Shown piece by piece: positions 26,185-34,835 of a stretch of 64,000 bases of DNA (positions within the stretch are counted from its first letter, which is position 1; each line of letters starts with the position of its first letter). A model generated the notes under the pieces. The model searched no databases. It was given only the letters and a program-made list of their open reading frames with translations, and was not told the DNA's origin. The DNA is from Paraburkholderia sartisoli (GTDB lineage Bacteria; Pseudomonadota; Gammaproteobacteria; Burkholderiales; Burkholderiaceae), in NCBI RefSeq assembly GCF_900107685.1, contig NZ_FNRQ01000007.1, positions 62,001 to 126,000 on the forward strand. The letters are read 5' to 3'. The position numbers and the translations under genes were made by a program.

Positions 26185-27739
26185 GGCCAGTTCGCGACTC
26201 GTCCTGCCCCGTCGCAGTCATATCCTCGGCGGGCAGGGTGACATAGAACGTCGCGCCTCGATCGATGTTGTTTTCGGCCCAGAGTCGCCCGCGGTGCATG
26301 TCGATGATGGAGCGACTAATCGACAATCCCAACCCGAGCCCCTGGGGTTTTGATGTAAAGAATGGGGTGAAGATCTTGTCGAGCTTGTCGGAGGTCAGTC
26401 CATGACCCCGATCGCGAACGGCGATACAGACCATGCCGTTGTTCCCGGGCCGAAGCGTCACGGAGACCACACGATCAAGCGGCGGTACATTGTTCATCGC
26501 GTCGAATGCGTTGAGCAGAAGGTTGAGGATGACCTGCTGCAACTGCACCTTGTCGCCACGCACCGGCGGCAGATCGCCGTCGATGTCGAGCACTACGCGC
26601 ATTCCGCGCACAATCGCGTCGCTGCGCATCAGAACGACCACGTCACGAATCTCGCACGCGAGGTGGAGTGGCGCGACCTCCAGATCGCCTTTCCTGACGA
26701 CTGCACGAATGCGCCGAATCACTTCGCTTGCCCGGTAGTCATCCTGAACGATGTCATTCAGGATCTCCCGCACCTCATCCAGATCGATCGGATCAGCAGC
26801 CATGAACCGCTGCGCGGCCTGCACATTGCTCAGGATCGCGGTAAGCGGCTGGTTCAGCTCATGGGCTAGCGATGAGGCCAGCTGGCCCATGGTGGACACC
26901 CGCGTCAGATGGGCGAGTTCCTGGCGGTTGCGGTGTAGCTCATATCGATCCGACTGATCGACGATGAATGCAAGCGTTACGTTGTGGCCATCGAAGCGAA
27001 ATGCACTAAAGCCGATTTCAACGGGAAACTCCGTACCGTCCTTGCGCCGCGCGGACAGCTCGTGCGAAGGTGCCATGCCGCGAGATTGCCGTACCGCGGA
27101 CGGGTCTACCCAGAAGCGGGCATCGCTATCGAAGTGGAGGTCCCGCACCAGCAGTTCGACAGATTTCCCGATTATTTCGTCGCATTCGTATCCAGACAGC
27201 TTCGCGGTTTGCGGGCTGACCATCACGATCAGGCCATGCGCGTCCAGCACCAGAACCGCGAACGGCAATAGCGCCAGCGCCTTGCGAAAGTAACGCTCAC
27301 CACTCTCCCGTTCGACCGCGCCGCCGGCGTGAGAACCCACCAGCCGCACCGGTTGTCCGCCACGCTCGAAAGGTTCCCGATGAACGACTCTTGCGGAAGC
27401 CATCGTGCTGAGTCGCTCTGCAAATGGATGCCCGGCGCGCGCGCCACGTTGACCCGCTCCCGGGACGCGAAGGTTTCCCGTGCGAGGCTCGCATGTCTCT
27501 TCTGACGAACCTGCTTTAGCCAACGAATCGAAAGAACTGGCACTCCTCGTCATCCTGAACAAGCGTGCCCGCACCACACGCAGGCCGAGCATGACACGCG
27601 CGGCGTAACGCGCTGACAGACGTGGCGAATGACGACTGCCGATCGATGTCGCCGCCCGCTGGCGTCGCGCCAGCACCGTCAGCAACCACAGGATGGCTGA
27701 CGTTTCCAGCACGACAGTGACTGGCATGACGATGCTCAT
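26171..27739 (-). CDS. Membrane-anchored PAS sensor histidine kinase (FixL-like)
   Basis: A 522-residue kinase. The ATG at 27739, preceded by GAGAGG, begins 'MSIVMPVTVVLETSAILWLL', a single membrane helix. A basic, low-complexity linker of about 130 residues follows, then a PAS domain ('FAVLVLDAHGLIVMVSPQTA', 'RRKDGTEFPVEIGFS'). The H-box is 'SLAHELNQPLTAILSNVQAA', the N-box 'QVILNLLLNAFDAMNN', and the G-boxes 'VRDRGHGL' and 'GLGLGLSISRSIID'. The linker does not look like a folded domain and could be a degraded sensory segment. No haem-binding PAS signature is obvious, so the signal is unknown. Confidence 0.85.
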   Translation of the reverse strand: MSIVMPVTVVLETSAILWLLTVLARRQRAATSIGSRHSPRLSARYAARVMLGLRVVRARLFRMTRSASSFDSLAKAGSSEETCEPRTGNLRVPGAGQRGARAGHPFAERLSTMASARVVHREPFERGGQPVRLVGSHAGGAVERESGERYFRKALALLPFAVLVLDAHGLIVMVSPQTAKLSGYECDEIIGKSVELLVRDLHFDSDARFWVDPSAVRQSRGMAPSHELSARRKDGTEFPVEIGFSAFRFDGHNVTLAFIVDQSDRYELHRNRQELAHLTRVSTMGQLASSLAHELNQPLTAILSNVQAAQRFMAADPIDLDEVREILNDIVQDDYRASEVIRRIRAVVRKGDLEVAPLHLACEIRDVVVLMRSDAIVRGMRVVLDIDGDLPPVRGDKVQLQQVILNLLLNAFDAMNNVPPLDRVVSVTLRPGNNGMVCIAVRDRGHGLTSDKLDKIFTPFFTSKPQGLGLGLSISRSIIDMHRGRLWAENNIDRGATFYVTLPAEDMTATGQDESRTGHDGF

Positions 27740-28097
27740 GGCCGAACCGCCTCTCAAAGGTCGGCACCGCGAGATGGGCAGACAAGAACTCGCTCTGGAC
27801 TTCCATAAGAGGCAAAGCCCCTTGACCCGAAGGCGGGTTACCGCCGCTCGATGTTACGAAGCCGGCCGTAAGCCCGGAATCGTGATTCGCTCGTCAGTGC
27901 GCGCTCAAGGCGTGCGTCATGGGCAAGCTTTCGAGTCGTCACCTTTGTTGTGCGTTGCCTGTCTGGCGATTTGCTGGCGTGGCAGATGGAAGGGCTGGGC
28001 GTAGACACCGTCAGCCAGATGGAAATCCCGGTAAAAACTTCCAGGACCGGGTAACCGAACGGTAAATCAATCCTAGTACGCGGTGAGGAAATAGCAA

Positions 28098-28277
28098 ATG
28101 AAGTACACGGATATTCTTCTGGCTCTCAACTCGACGCCTCTGTACTGGATAGCCGTTGCATTGGACCAGGCACGCCCTGGTCAACCTGTCTTTCTGGCTG
28201 CGCTACTGACGGCAAAGGCGACCCGACCGCCAACATCCGCGCCGCGACCCGCCCTGCAACCATCCCGGCTTGCCTGA
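28098..28277 (+). CDS. Small hypothetical ORF, possible membrane-inserting peptide
   Basis: A 59-codon frame preceded by GAGGA at a good distance. The product begins 'MKYTDILLALNSTPLYWIAV' and continues with a second hydrophobic stretch ('VFLAALLTA') before a Pro/Arg-rich tail. I recognise no family. It lies in the otherwise empty 27740-28328 interval. The ribosome binding site is the main support, so this may be chance. Confidence 0.3.
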   Translation: MKYTDILLALNSTPLYWIAVALDQARPGQPVFLAALLTAKATRPPTSAPRPALQPSRLA

Positions 28278-28328
28278 TGAAGCGTTGCGCCGCACAATCC
28301 GACTATCTCCTCTCCCCGGTGCCGTCCC

Positions 28329-28919
28329 ATGGCTTATGCGTCGTCCGCCACTGGCGTGCTGCTGGCCGCAGGTTACGGGTCGCGCTTCGACCCGGCAGGC
28401 GTTCGCAACAAGCTGCTCGCGCGTCTGCCCGAAGGCCGGCCGGTCGCACATGAGGCCGCGCACCGTCTGCTGATGATCGTGCCGCGCGTGCTCGCCGTCG
28501 TGCGGCCCGGCTCCGACGCGCTCGCGCGCGTGCTGAACGACGCGGGCTGCGAAGTGGTGTTTTCGAGCGACGCCGAACGCGGCATGGGCGCGAGTCTCGC
28601 GGCCGCCGTCGAGGCGAGCCGCGACGCCGAAGGCTGGATCGTGTCGCTCGCCGACATGCCGCGCATCGCGATCTCGACCGTCGAGGCCGTGGCCCGCAAG
28701 CTCGATGAAGGCGCCACGCTCGTCGCGCCGTTCTACAACGGCGAGCGCGGACATCCGGCGGGATTCGGCGCCGGCCATTTCGACGCGCTCGTCGCGCTCG
28801 ACGGCGACACCGGTGCGCGCGACCTGTTCAGGCGGTTCGAGGTCACCCGGCTGGACGTCGACGATCCCGGCATTCTGCGCGACGTGGACACGCCCGATGA
28901 TCTGCTGGGGCTGGCCTGA
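28329..28919 (+). CDS. MobA-like NTP transferase, possible molybdopterin cytidylyltransferase (MocA-like)
   Basis: A 196-residue protein with the nucleotide-binding opening 'GVLLAAGYGSRFDPAG', the acidic 'SLADMPRI' and 'GERGHPAGFGAGHFDAL' characteristic of MocA/MobA-type enzymes. 'GDTGARDLF' and 'DVDTPDDLLGL' follow, as in MocA. MocA attaches CMP to molybdopterin for xanthine-oxidase-family enzymes such as PaoABC, encoded 13 kb away. That link is functional inference; a nucleotidyltransferase of another pathway cannot be excluded. The start was taken at the ATG that begins the domain. Confidence 0.8.
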   Translation: MAYASSATGVLLAAGYGSRFDPAGVRNKLLARLPEGRPVAHEAAHRLLMIVPRVLAVVRPGSDALARVLNDAGCEVVFSSDAERGMGASLAAAVEASRDAEGWIVSLADMPRIAISTVEAVARKLDEGATLVAPFYNGERGHPAGFGAGHFDALVALDGDTGARDLFRRFEVTRLDVDDPGILRDVDTPDDLLGLA

Positions 28920-29082
28920 TCCTGGCCTGTGTGATTTGATCCGCACTCATGCCGGGCACGCCGCTTGCGCCCCGCTCACGTGGTCACACAAGCTTCGCCG
29001 ATCAGGTCTAAGCTGAAAGCAACCATCCGACACGCACGCGCATCATCCGCTCCGGCGCGGGCTGTGCGTCACGCACGAGGCC

Positions 29083-29799
29083 ATGAGCGAAACCAGTCCG
29101 CGTCTTTTCATCGTATCCCCGCATTTCGACGACGCCGTATTCAGTTGCGGCGCGCTGCTTGCGTCGCATCCCGATGCCGCCGTCTGCACGGTGTTCGCCG
29201 CGCCGCCCGCGCACGAGATGCATACCGAATGGGACGCCCTGTCCGGCTTCGGCGGCGCCCACGAAGCGGTGCATGCCCGCACGATCGAGGACAACAACGC
29301 GCTCGCCGCACTCGACGCGATTCCCGTGCGCATGCCGTTTCGCGACGGCCAGTACCTCGATTCACCGTCGATCAGCACGCTCGCCGCCGCGCTCGAAGAG
29401 ATCATCTACGGCTCGACGGCCAACACGCTGCTGATGCCGGTCGGCCTTTTTCACAGCGACCACGAACTCGTCTCCGACGCGTGCTGCGAACTGCTGCCGC
29501 GGCTCGCGCATCTTGCGTGGTTCGGTTACGAGGAAGCGATTCACCGGCGCCAGCCGGGCGTCGTCGAGGCCCGGCTCGAGGAACTCGCGCGACGCGGCAT
29601 CGTCGCGACGCCCGCGCGTCCGGACGCGCTGCACACGATCGATCCGGCGCGCCAGGCCATCATCAAGCGTCACGCGGTCAACGCGTACGCCAGCCAGTTA
29701 CGCGCGTTCGGCCCGCATGGCTGCGACGACGTATTCGCGCCGGAACGTTACTGGCAGTTGAGCATGACGCACCGGCCGGCGCGTCATGCAGGAAAATGA
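29083..29799 (+). CDS. PIG-L family deacetylase
   Basis: A 238-residue LmbE/PIG-L-fold zinc-dependent deacetylase. Metal ligands are expected in 'SPHFDDAVFSCG' (His and Asp) and in 'GLFHSDHELVSDAC' (the second His motif). The family removes acetyl groups from N-acetylglucosamine-containing lipids, mycothiol precursors or antibiotic scaffolds. The neighbouring phosphonate genes raise the possibility of a role in making a modified glycan, but there is no direct evidence for that. Confidence 0.85.
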   Translation: MSETSPRLFIVSPHFDDAVFSCGALLASHPDAAVCTVFAAPPAHEMHTEWDALSGFGGAHEAVHARTIEDNNALAALDAIPVRMPFRDGQYLDSPSISTLAAALEEIIYGSTANTLLMPVGLFHSDHELVSDACCELLPRLAHLAWFGYEEAIHRRQPGVVEARLEELARRGIVATPARPDALHTIDPARQAIIKRHAVNAYASQLRAFGPHGCDDVFAPERYWQLSMTHRPARHAGK

Positions 29800-29924
29800 G
29801 CGCCACCGCACGAGAGACACCTGCAGACAGCCTTCATTTGGCCTACGCTAGACAGAATGTCCCGCGCGCAGCGGGCGGCACGGCCGCCGCGCGCGTCGGA
29901 CGCCTTCCGGATACGAGGTAAGGT

Positions 29925-30086
29925 ATGACGTATCAGATGCAGACCAGCCCGGTTCCCGATCCGCTCGCGGACCCGACACGCGACCCCGAAGGCGATCCGC
30001 TCGCGCCGCCTTCGCCGGGACACAACGATGAACCGCAACATCCCGACGGCCCGCCCAGCAAGGACCCGGTGAACGACCCCGGCTGA
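29925..30086 (+). CDS. Small Pro/Asp-rich hypothetical protein
   Basis: A 53-residue frame preceded by CGAGGTAAGGT. The product is unusually rich in Pro and Asp ('SPVPDPLADPTRDPEGD', 'DGPPSKDPVNDPG') and is probably disordered. My impression from memory is that short acidic Pro-rich proteins of this style occur in Burkholderiales genomes without assigned function. It sits between the deacetylase and the convergent AEP transaminase gene. Confidence 0.55.
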   Translation: MTYQMQTSPVPDPLADPTRDPEGDPLAPPSPGHNDEPQHPDGPPSKDPVNDPG

Positions 30087-30121
30087 GCCGGGGCCACTCC
30101 AGGCACGGCCCGGCGAACCGC

Positions 30122-31189
30122 TCAGCGCGCCAGTTCGGCGAAGCCTTGCAACAGACGGTCGATGTCGGCCGGATGGATGTTGCCCATCGTCGAGATGCGG
30201 AACAGTTCCGCCGACAGGCCGCCCTGCCCCGCGTAGATCACGAAACCGCGTGCCTTCAGCGCGTCGTGCAATTGCGGGTACGTGACGCCCGCGGGCAAGC
30301 GGTACGCGCGCAACACCACCGACGACTGCGCCGGCGGCACCGCGCTTTCGATCCCGAGCGCGGCCAGCCCCGCGCGCGCCTGTTCGGCGAGCGCCTCGTA
30401 ACGCGCGTGACGCGCGGTCCAGCCGCCTTCGTCCTCGAGTTCGCGCAGCGCCTCGACGAGTGCGTAGTACGCGTGTACCGAAGGCGTGAACGGCGTGTTG
30501 CGCTGATCCTGAAGCTTCGCGAGACGCCCGAGGTCGAGATAGAACGTGCGGCTTGCCGCGTTCGCGAGCGCCGCGCGGCGCACCATCACGAACGAGGCGC
30601 CTGGCACGCCATGCACGCATTTGTTCGCGGTGGCGGCGACGGCGTCGATGCCGCCGTCGACGAAGTCGATCGCTTCGGCGGCAAAGCTGCTCACGCCGTC
30701 GACCAGCAGACGGATGCCGCGTTGCTGGCAGAGCGCGCCGAGCGCCGCGAGGTCGTTCAGGCGGCCCGTCGTCGTTTCGTGATGGATCACGGCGACGTGC
30801 GTGAAGCCGCGATCGCCGTCGAGACACGCGGCGACGCGCGCGAGATCCGGCGCCTCCATCCAGTCGTGCTTCAGCGCTTCATGCGCGATGCGATACTGGC
30901 TCGCGATCTGCGTGATGCGCTCGCCGTACACGCCGTTTTCGATGATCAGGAGCTTGCCGTTTTCCGGCACGAGCGCCGCGATCATGCTTTCGACGGCCGC
31001 CGTGCCGGAGCCCGTCATCAATACGGCCTGCCATTGCGACGGGTCGAGGTCGTACAGCTTCACGAGACGCGTGCGCGCCTCTTCCTGCAGGTCGAAAAAT
31101 TCGCTCTCGCGATGGCACAGGTCGGTTTGCAGCAGGCTCTGGCGCACGCGTTCGGTCAGCGTGACGGGGCCGGGATTGAGCAACAGCAT
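30122..31189 (-). CDS. phnW: 2-aminoethylphosphonate--pyruvate transaminase
   Basis: A 355-residue class V PLP aminotransferase. The opening 'MLLLNPGPVTLTERVRQSLL' is diagnostic of PhnW. 'MTGSGTAAVESMIAALVP' binds the cofactor phosphate, 'LLVDGVSSFAAEAIDF' carries the PLP-pairing Asp, and 'ATANKCVHGVPGASFVM' holds the Schiff-base Lys. The start overlaps the stop of the decarboxylase gene (ATGA at 31186-31189). In this biosynthetic context it probably runs from phosphonoacetaldehyde to 2-aminoethylphosphonate, not in the catabolic direction (inference). The frame is open further upstream but only as overlap. Confidence 0.93.
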   Translation of the reverse strand: MLLLNPGPVTLTERVRQSLLQTDLCHRESEFFDLQEEARTRLVKLYDLDPSQWQAVLMTGSGTAAVESMIAALVPENGKLLIIENGVYGERITQIASQYRIAHEALKHDWMEAPDLARVAACLDGDRGFTHVAVIHHETTTGRLNDLAALGALCQQRGIRLLVDGVSSFAAEAIDFVDGGIDAVAATANKCVHGVPGASFVMVRRAALANAASRTFYLDLGRLAKLQDQRNTPFTPSVHAYYALVEALRELEDEGGWTARHARYEALAEQARAGLAALGIESAVPPAQSSVVLRAYRLPAGVTYPQLHDALKARGFVIYAGQGGLSAELFRISTMGNIHPADIDRLLQGFAELAR

Positions 31190-32367
31190 CAACGCACTCC
31201 TTGATCCGTGCCGATGTGGCGCATCAGGCGCGTCTTCACATCGGGCGGGGTGATGGTGGGACGCGGCAGGCCATCCGGCGTGCCGCGCCTGATCGACACG
31301 CGCACGAAGCGCGTACCGTCCTTCGCGGGCGCGGAGCCGAGCACCTCGTCGAGCAGCGCAAGCTCGTCGCCTTCGACGGCCGACGCGTAGCCGCACGCCG
31401 CCGCGACACCCGCGAACGACACCGCCGGCGAAACAGTCGCCTGGCCGCCGGTCGAATCGTGCGCGCCGTTGTCGAGCAGCACGTGCGTGAGGTTCGACGG
31501 ACCATACGCGCCGAGCGTCGCGAAGACGCCCATGCGCATCAGCGCGGCGCCGTCGCCGTCGAGCGCGACCACGTTCAGGTCCGGACGCGCGAGCGCCAGA
31601 CCAAGCGCGAACGGCGTGAGACACCCCATCGAGCCGACCATATAGAGCTGGTTCGGACGGTCGTCGATCGCGTAGAGTTCGCGGCCGCAAAAACCAGTCG
31701 ATGCGAGCACGACGGTCGAATCGACCGGCGTGTGCGCGATCACGCGCTGCAACGCGTCGTGACGCGACGGCAACGCGTCCTGCGGCACGCCGGCCGGCAC
31801 CGAACGCGCCGCCTGCGGCGCACGCGCGGCGGGCGTCGCGTTCTGCTTCAGCGCGTAAGGCGCGACGCTGCCCTTTTGCATCACGAGTGCATACGGGCGG
31901 CCCGTTTCGTCCATGTGGGCGATGGCGCGGTCGAGCGCCGGACCGATGGCGTCGCTTTCCGTCGGGAACGTCTCCCACGGAATGTCCATCGTTTCGAGCA
32001 TGGCCGGCGTGACCGGGCCCATCAGCGCGTGCTGCGGTTCATCCGGCACGCCGGGCTGGCCGCGCCACGTCACGATCAGCAGTTGCGGCAGCCGGAACGT
32101 CCACGTGAGCGACGTGAGCGGGCTCACCGCGTTGCCGAGACCGGAGTTCTGCATCATCGTGACGCCGCGCCGGCCGTTCTTCGCGCCCAGCGTCACGCCC
32201 GCGATCAGCGCGACCGCGTCGCCTTCATTGGCCGCCGACACGTAGTGCAGCGACGGATCCTGCACCACGTAGTTGATGAACGGCGTCAGATACGAACACG
32301 GCACGCCTGCGTACCAGTCGAAGCCGCGCTCGCGCGCCGCCTCGACGAATTGCGCGGCTTCGATCAT
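31189..32367 (-). CDS. aepY: Phosphonopyruvate decarboxylase
   Basis: A 392-residue thiamine-diphosphate enzyme that decarboxylates phosphonopyruvate to phosphonoacetaldehyde, the step that pulls the unfavourable PEP mutase reaction forward. N-terminal 'YAGVPCSYLTPFINYVV' and 'SAANEGDAVALIAGVTLG' carry the catalytic Glu. C-terminal 'VVALDGDGAALMRMG' through 'HVLLDNGAHDSTGGQ' is the GDG...N ThDP/Mg motif. It overlaps pepM upstream and phnW downstream by ATGA, so the three are translated as a unit. Confidence 0.93.
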   Translation of the reverse strand: MIEAAQFVEAARERGFDWYAGVPCSYLTPFINYVVQDPSLHYVSAANEGDAVALIAGVTLGAKNGRRGVTMMQNSGLGNAVSPLTSLTWTFRLPQLLIVTWRGQPGVPDEPQHALMGPVTPAMLETMDIPWETFPTESDAIGPALDRAIAHMDETGRPYALVMQKGSVAPYALKQNATPAARAPQAARSVPAGVPQDALPSRHDALQRVIAHTPVDSTVVLASTGFCGRELYAIDDRPNQLYMVGSMGCLTPFALGLALARPDLNVVALDGDGAALMRMGVFATLGAYGPSNLTHVLLDNGAHDSTGGQATVSPAVSFAGVAAACGYASAVEGDELALLDEVLGSAPAKDGTRFVRVSIRRGTPDGLPRPTITPPDVKTRLMRHIGTDQGVR

Positions 32368-34064
32368 CGGGCCTCCCCGCCGCTCGTGTCGCTCGTGCCG
32401 CCCACGGCAAACGGCGTCTGTGCGTGCGCGAAGTCGCCGGCGCGACGAAAATCCTCGAGGTCGTTCACACCGCGCCAGTGGCCGTGTACGTACTGCACCT
32501 CGATCTGCTCGCCCGCTTCGACGAGCGCATTCAAAAGCGCCGGCATGTCGAGCGTGTCGAAATCCTGTTGCTCGCGCAGCTTCGCGACAACGGCCTTCAG
32601 ACGCTCGCGCCCTGCGCCGCGCACGTTCAGCAGACCGACCCAGCGGCCATCCGGCTTTTGCGCGTCGAGCGGCTCGCTCGCGACACGCGTGAGCCGCACC
32701 TTGTTGCCGAACAGGCCGCGGTCATCGGCCGCCGAGCACCATGCGAAGTCGCGCACGCTGCTGTTCTCGGTCTCCGCCAGCGACGAATCGACCACCACGC
32801 TGAAGTCCGCTTCGCTCTCGACGAGATCGCGCAGGATATAGCTGCGAAACAGCAGGTCGCCGTACGAAATCACCGTGTCGGCTTGCAGGCCGTCGATCGC
32901 GCAGGCAAGCGACGCCAGCTCGCCCGTTTGCGCATGACGCTCGTTGACGACGAGCTTCACGCCCGCCGTGTCGATGGCGTCGGCGCGATAGCCGCCCACC
33001 ACCGTGATGTCGTTCACCCCCTGCTTCTTGAACGCGTCGACGAGCCAGCGCAGCAGCGGCTTGCCCGCGATCGGCAGCATGACCTTCGGACGGTCGGTCG
33101 TCACGGCTTCGAGGCCCGCGCCGCGGCTCGCGGCCAGCACCACCGCCGCGCCCGACGCGCGCGAGGCCGACAGGTAGCGCTTTTCGGCTTCCGAGTATTC
33201 GTCGGCGTCCTGCAGGCGGAAGATTTCGTTGACCGGCGCGATGCGGTCCTCGACATCGACGAGCGTCTCGTGCGCGTGGATCTCTTTCGCGACCGCCTGC
33301 ATCGCCGTCGTCGCCGAGCGGATCAGATGGTTCGCCCAGATCACCGTGCTGATGCCCGCCTTGCGGAACGCTTCGGTCGGCGTGCTGTAATACTTCGTCG
33401 GCACGATCACGAGCGGGCCGCGGCCGGCCCATTCGCGCGCGAATTCGAGAATCTCGTCGGGGCGCGACAGCTTGCTGTGGATCAGGATCGCGTCGGCGCC
33501 GGCCTGACGGTACGCTTCCGCGCGACGCAGCGCTTCGTCCATGCCCCAGCCGGCGATCAGCGCCTCGACACGCGCGACGATCGAGAAATCGTCGTCCGTC
33601 TGTGAATCCTTGCCGGCCTTGATCTTGCCGCAGAACTCATCCATTTCCGCGAGCGGCTGGCGCTCGCCGTTGATGAAGCTGTTGGTCTTCGGAAACTGCT
33701 TGTCCTCGATACAGACGCCCGCCACACCCCGCTGCTCCAGCTTGCGCACGAGACGGCGCACGTTGTTGAAGTTGCCGTAGCCGGTGTCGCCGTCGAGCAG
33801 GATCGGCAGGTCGCTCGCATCGGCCATGAATTCGAGCGTGTCGACCACCTGGGTCCAGCTCGCCTCGTTGTTGTCGCGCACGCCGTATTGCGCGGAAATC
33901 GCGAGGCCCGACGCCCAGATACCGCGGAAACCCGCTTCGCGCACGATGCGCGCCGACAGGCCGTTGTGGGCTTCCATCAGGAATTCGAGCTCGTTGCCCA
34001 CCAGCATCTGGCGCAGGCGTGCGCTGCGTGAAGTGCTCAGGAATTGGGGATCTCTTGCATTCAT
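32364..34064 (-). CDS. aepX: Phosphoenolpyruvate mutase fused to a nucleotidyltransferase (PepM-PntC-like)
   Basis: A 566-residue two-domain protein. Residues 1-300 are PEP mutase, which isomerises PEP to phosphonopyruvate and forms the C-P bond; the signature EDKQFPKTNS is at 120-129 and 'DGDTGYGNF' at 91-99. Residues about 305-545 are a sugar-nucleotidyltransferase-like domain with 'VVLAASRGAGLEAVTTDRPK', 'MLPIAGKPLLRWL' and 'ISYGDLLFRS'. In related fusions (PntC) this domain activates 2-aminoethylphosphonate as CMP-AEP for transfer to glycans or lipids. TAGGAG precedes the ATG. No AEP transferase is visible nearby. Confidence 0.92.
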   Translation of the reverse strand: MNARDPQFLSTSRSARLRQMLVGNELEFLMEAHNGLSARIVREAGFRGIWASGLAISAQYGVRDNNEASWTQVVDTLEFMADASDLPILLDGDTGYGNFNNVRRLVRKLEQRGVAGVCIEDKQFPKTNSFINGERQPLAEMDEFCGKIKAGKDSQTDDDFSIVARVEALIAGWGMDEALRRAEAYRQAGADAILIHSKLSRPDEILEFAREWAGRGPLVIVPTKYYSTPTEAFRKAGISTVIWANHLIRSATTAMQAVAKEIHAHETLVDVEDRIAPVNEIFRLQDADEYSEAEKRYLSASRASGAAVVLAASRGAGLEAVTTDRPKVMLPIAGKPLLRWLVDAFKKQGVNDITVVGGYRADAIDTAGVKLVVNERHAQTGELASLACAIDGLQADTVISYGDLLFRSYILRDLVESEADFSVVVDSSLAETENSSVRDFAWCSAADDRGLFGNKVRLTRVASEPLDAQKPDGRWVGLLNVRGAGRERLKAVVAKLREQQDFDTLDMPALLNALVEAGEQIEVQYVHGHWRGVNDLEDFRRAGDFAHAQTPFAVGGTSDTSGGEAR

Positions 34065-34835
34065 CGTGTGACTCCTACAGTCCTCTGAAGGCGCGGCTGG
34101 ATTTCATGGCCGGCACGCGCCACATCGTTGGGAAAACCGGTTTCGATTCACGGCGCGACGGTGGCGTCCGCGATATCGAACGGGCGATGGCCTTCGAGCC
34201 GCAACTCGCGCAACGCCGCTTCATGCGGCGGATTCAAGTGGCGGGTTAAAGCAACGGCTAAAGGCGCGAGCCAGATCCCGCGGCAAGACTAATGGCTCGC
34301 ATGAGTTTTCCGGCACAAAAGAAAATCGGGCTTAAAGGAATGAGCAGGAATGGGCGAAAAACCCCGCGTCCCATCCGGATTTTTATCTGCCCCGATCGAT
34401 CGCCCGGTGACGATATAACGCGGTATCTCGCGAACTAAAAGTGGCGACTATAAACGAAATAAAACCACACTGTCTTCTGGCTGCGAGCCTTATGGCAATT
34501 GATGGAGTAGCGGTGAAAATTGTGTAATTTTTATGCGCATCATGTGGCATATTCTGGCGAAATTAGCTGAATAAAACCGCGCATGATTAAACCACATTCC
34601 GGTTATCCCGACTTCGGCGGATATTCGAACGGATTAATGCCGCATGGCGCGTAAAACTGCCTTTCGCCATGCCGGAATATCCCGTTTTTTGTCTGCGGAT
34701 TACGGGTTTCCCCTTCCTGTGCCGTGCCGCGCGCGCTGCCGTAAACGCGAGCATGGCATCGCCTCCCTGCCCGCTTCGTCAGGGTTGCCAGCCTCTCAAT
34801 CCAGCCCGCTTCGACCGACGGAAAACGCATCCACC
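34065..34835. other. Non-coding interval between pepM and the chemoreceptor
   Basis: About 770 bases. The part from about 34400 to 34620 is clearly more AT-rich than the surroundings and probably holds promoters. A hairpin (GCGAGCCA 34266-34273 with TGGCTCGC 34293-34300) is followed by ATGAGTTTTC. No gene is supported; the frame running into the chemoreceptor from 34644 lacks resemblance. Confidence 0.5.
34588..34614 (+). promoter_or_regulatory. Candidate sigma-28-type promoter of the chemoreceptor gene
   Basis: TAAA (34588-34591), a 15-base spacer, then CCCGACTT (34607-34614). The spacing equals that of flagellar sigma-28 promoters (TAAA-N15-GCCGATAA), and the CCGA core of the -10 is kept, but the rest of the -10 is poor. 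Chemoreceptor genes are commonly sigma-28 dependent. Confidence 0.35.

Noticed and set aside
31190..31978. Upstream in-frame extension of phnW giving a 618-residue protein
   Set aside because: The extension runs through the decarboxylase gene in another frame; phnW begins at 31189 with its diagnostic N-terminus and ATGA coupling.
34644..34835. N-terminal extension of the chemoreceptor
   Set aside because: Residues have no membrane or Cache character; the receptor-type start is at 34836.
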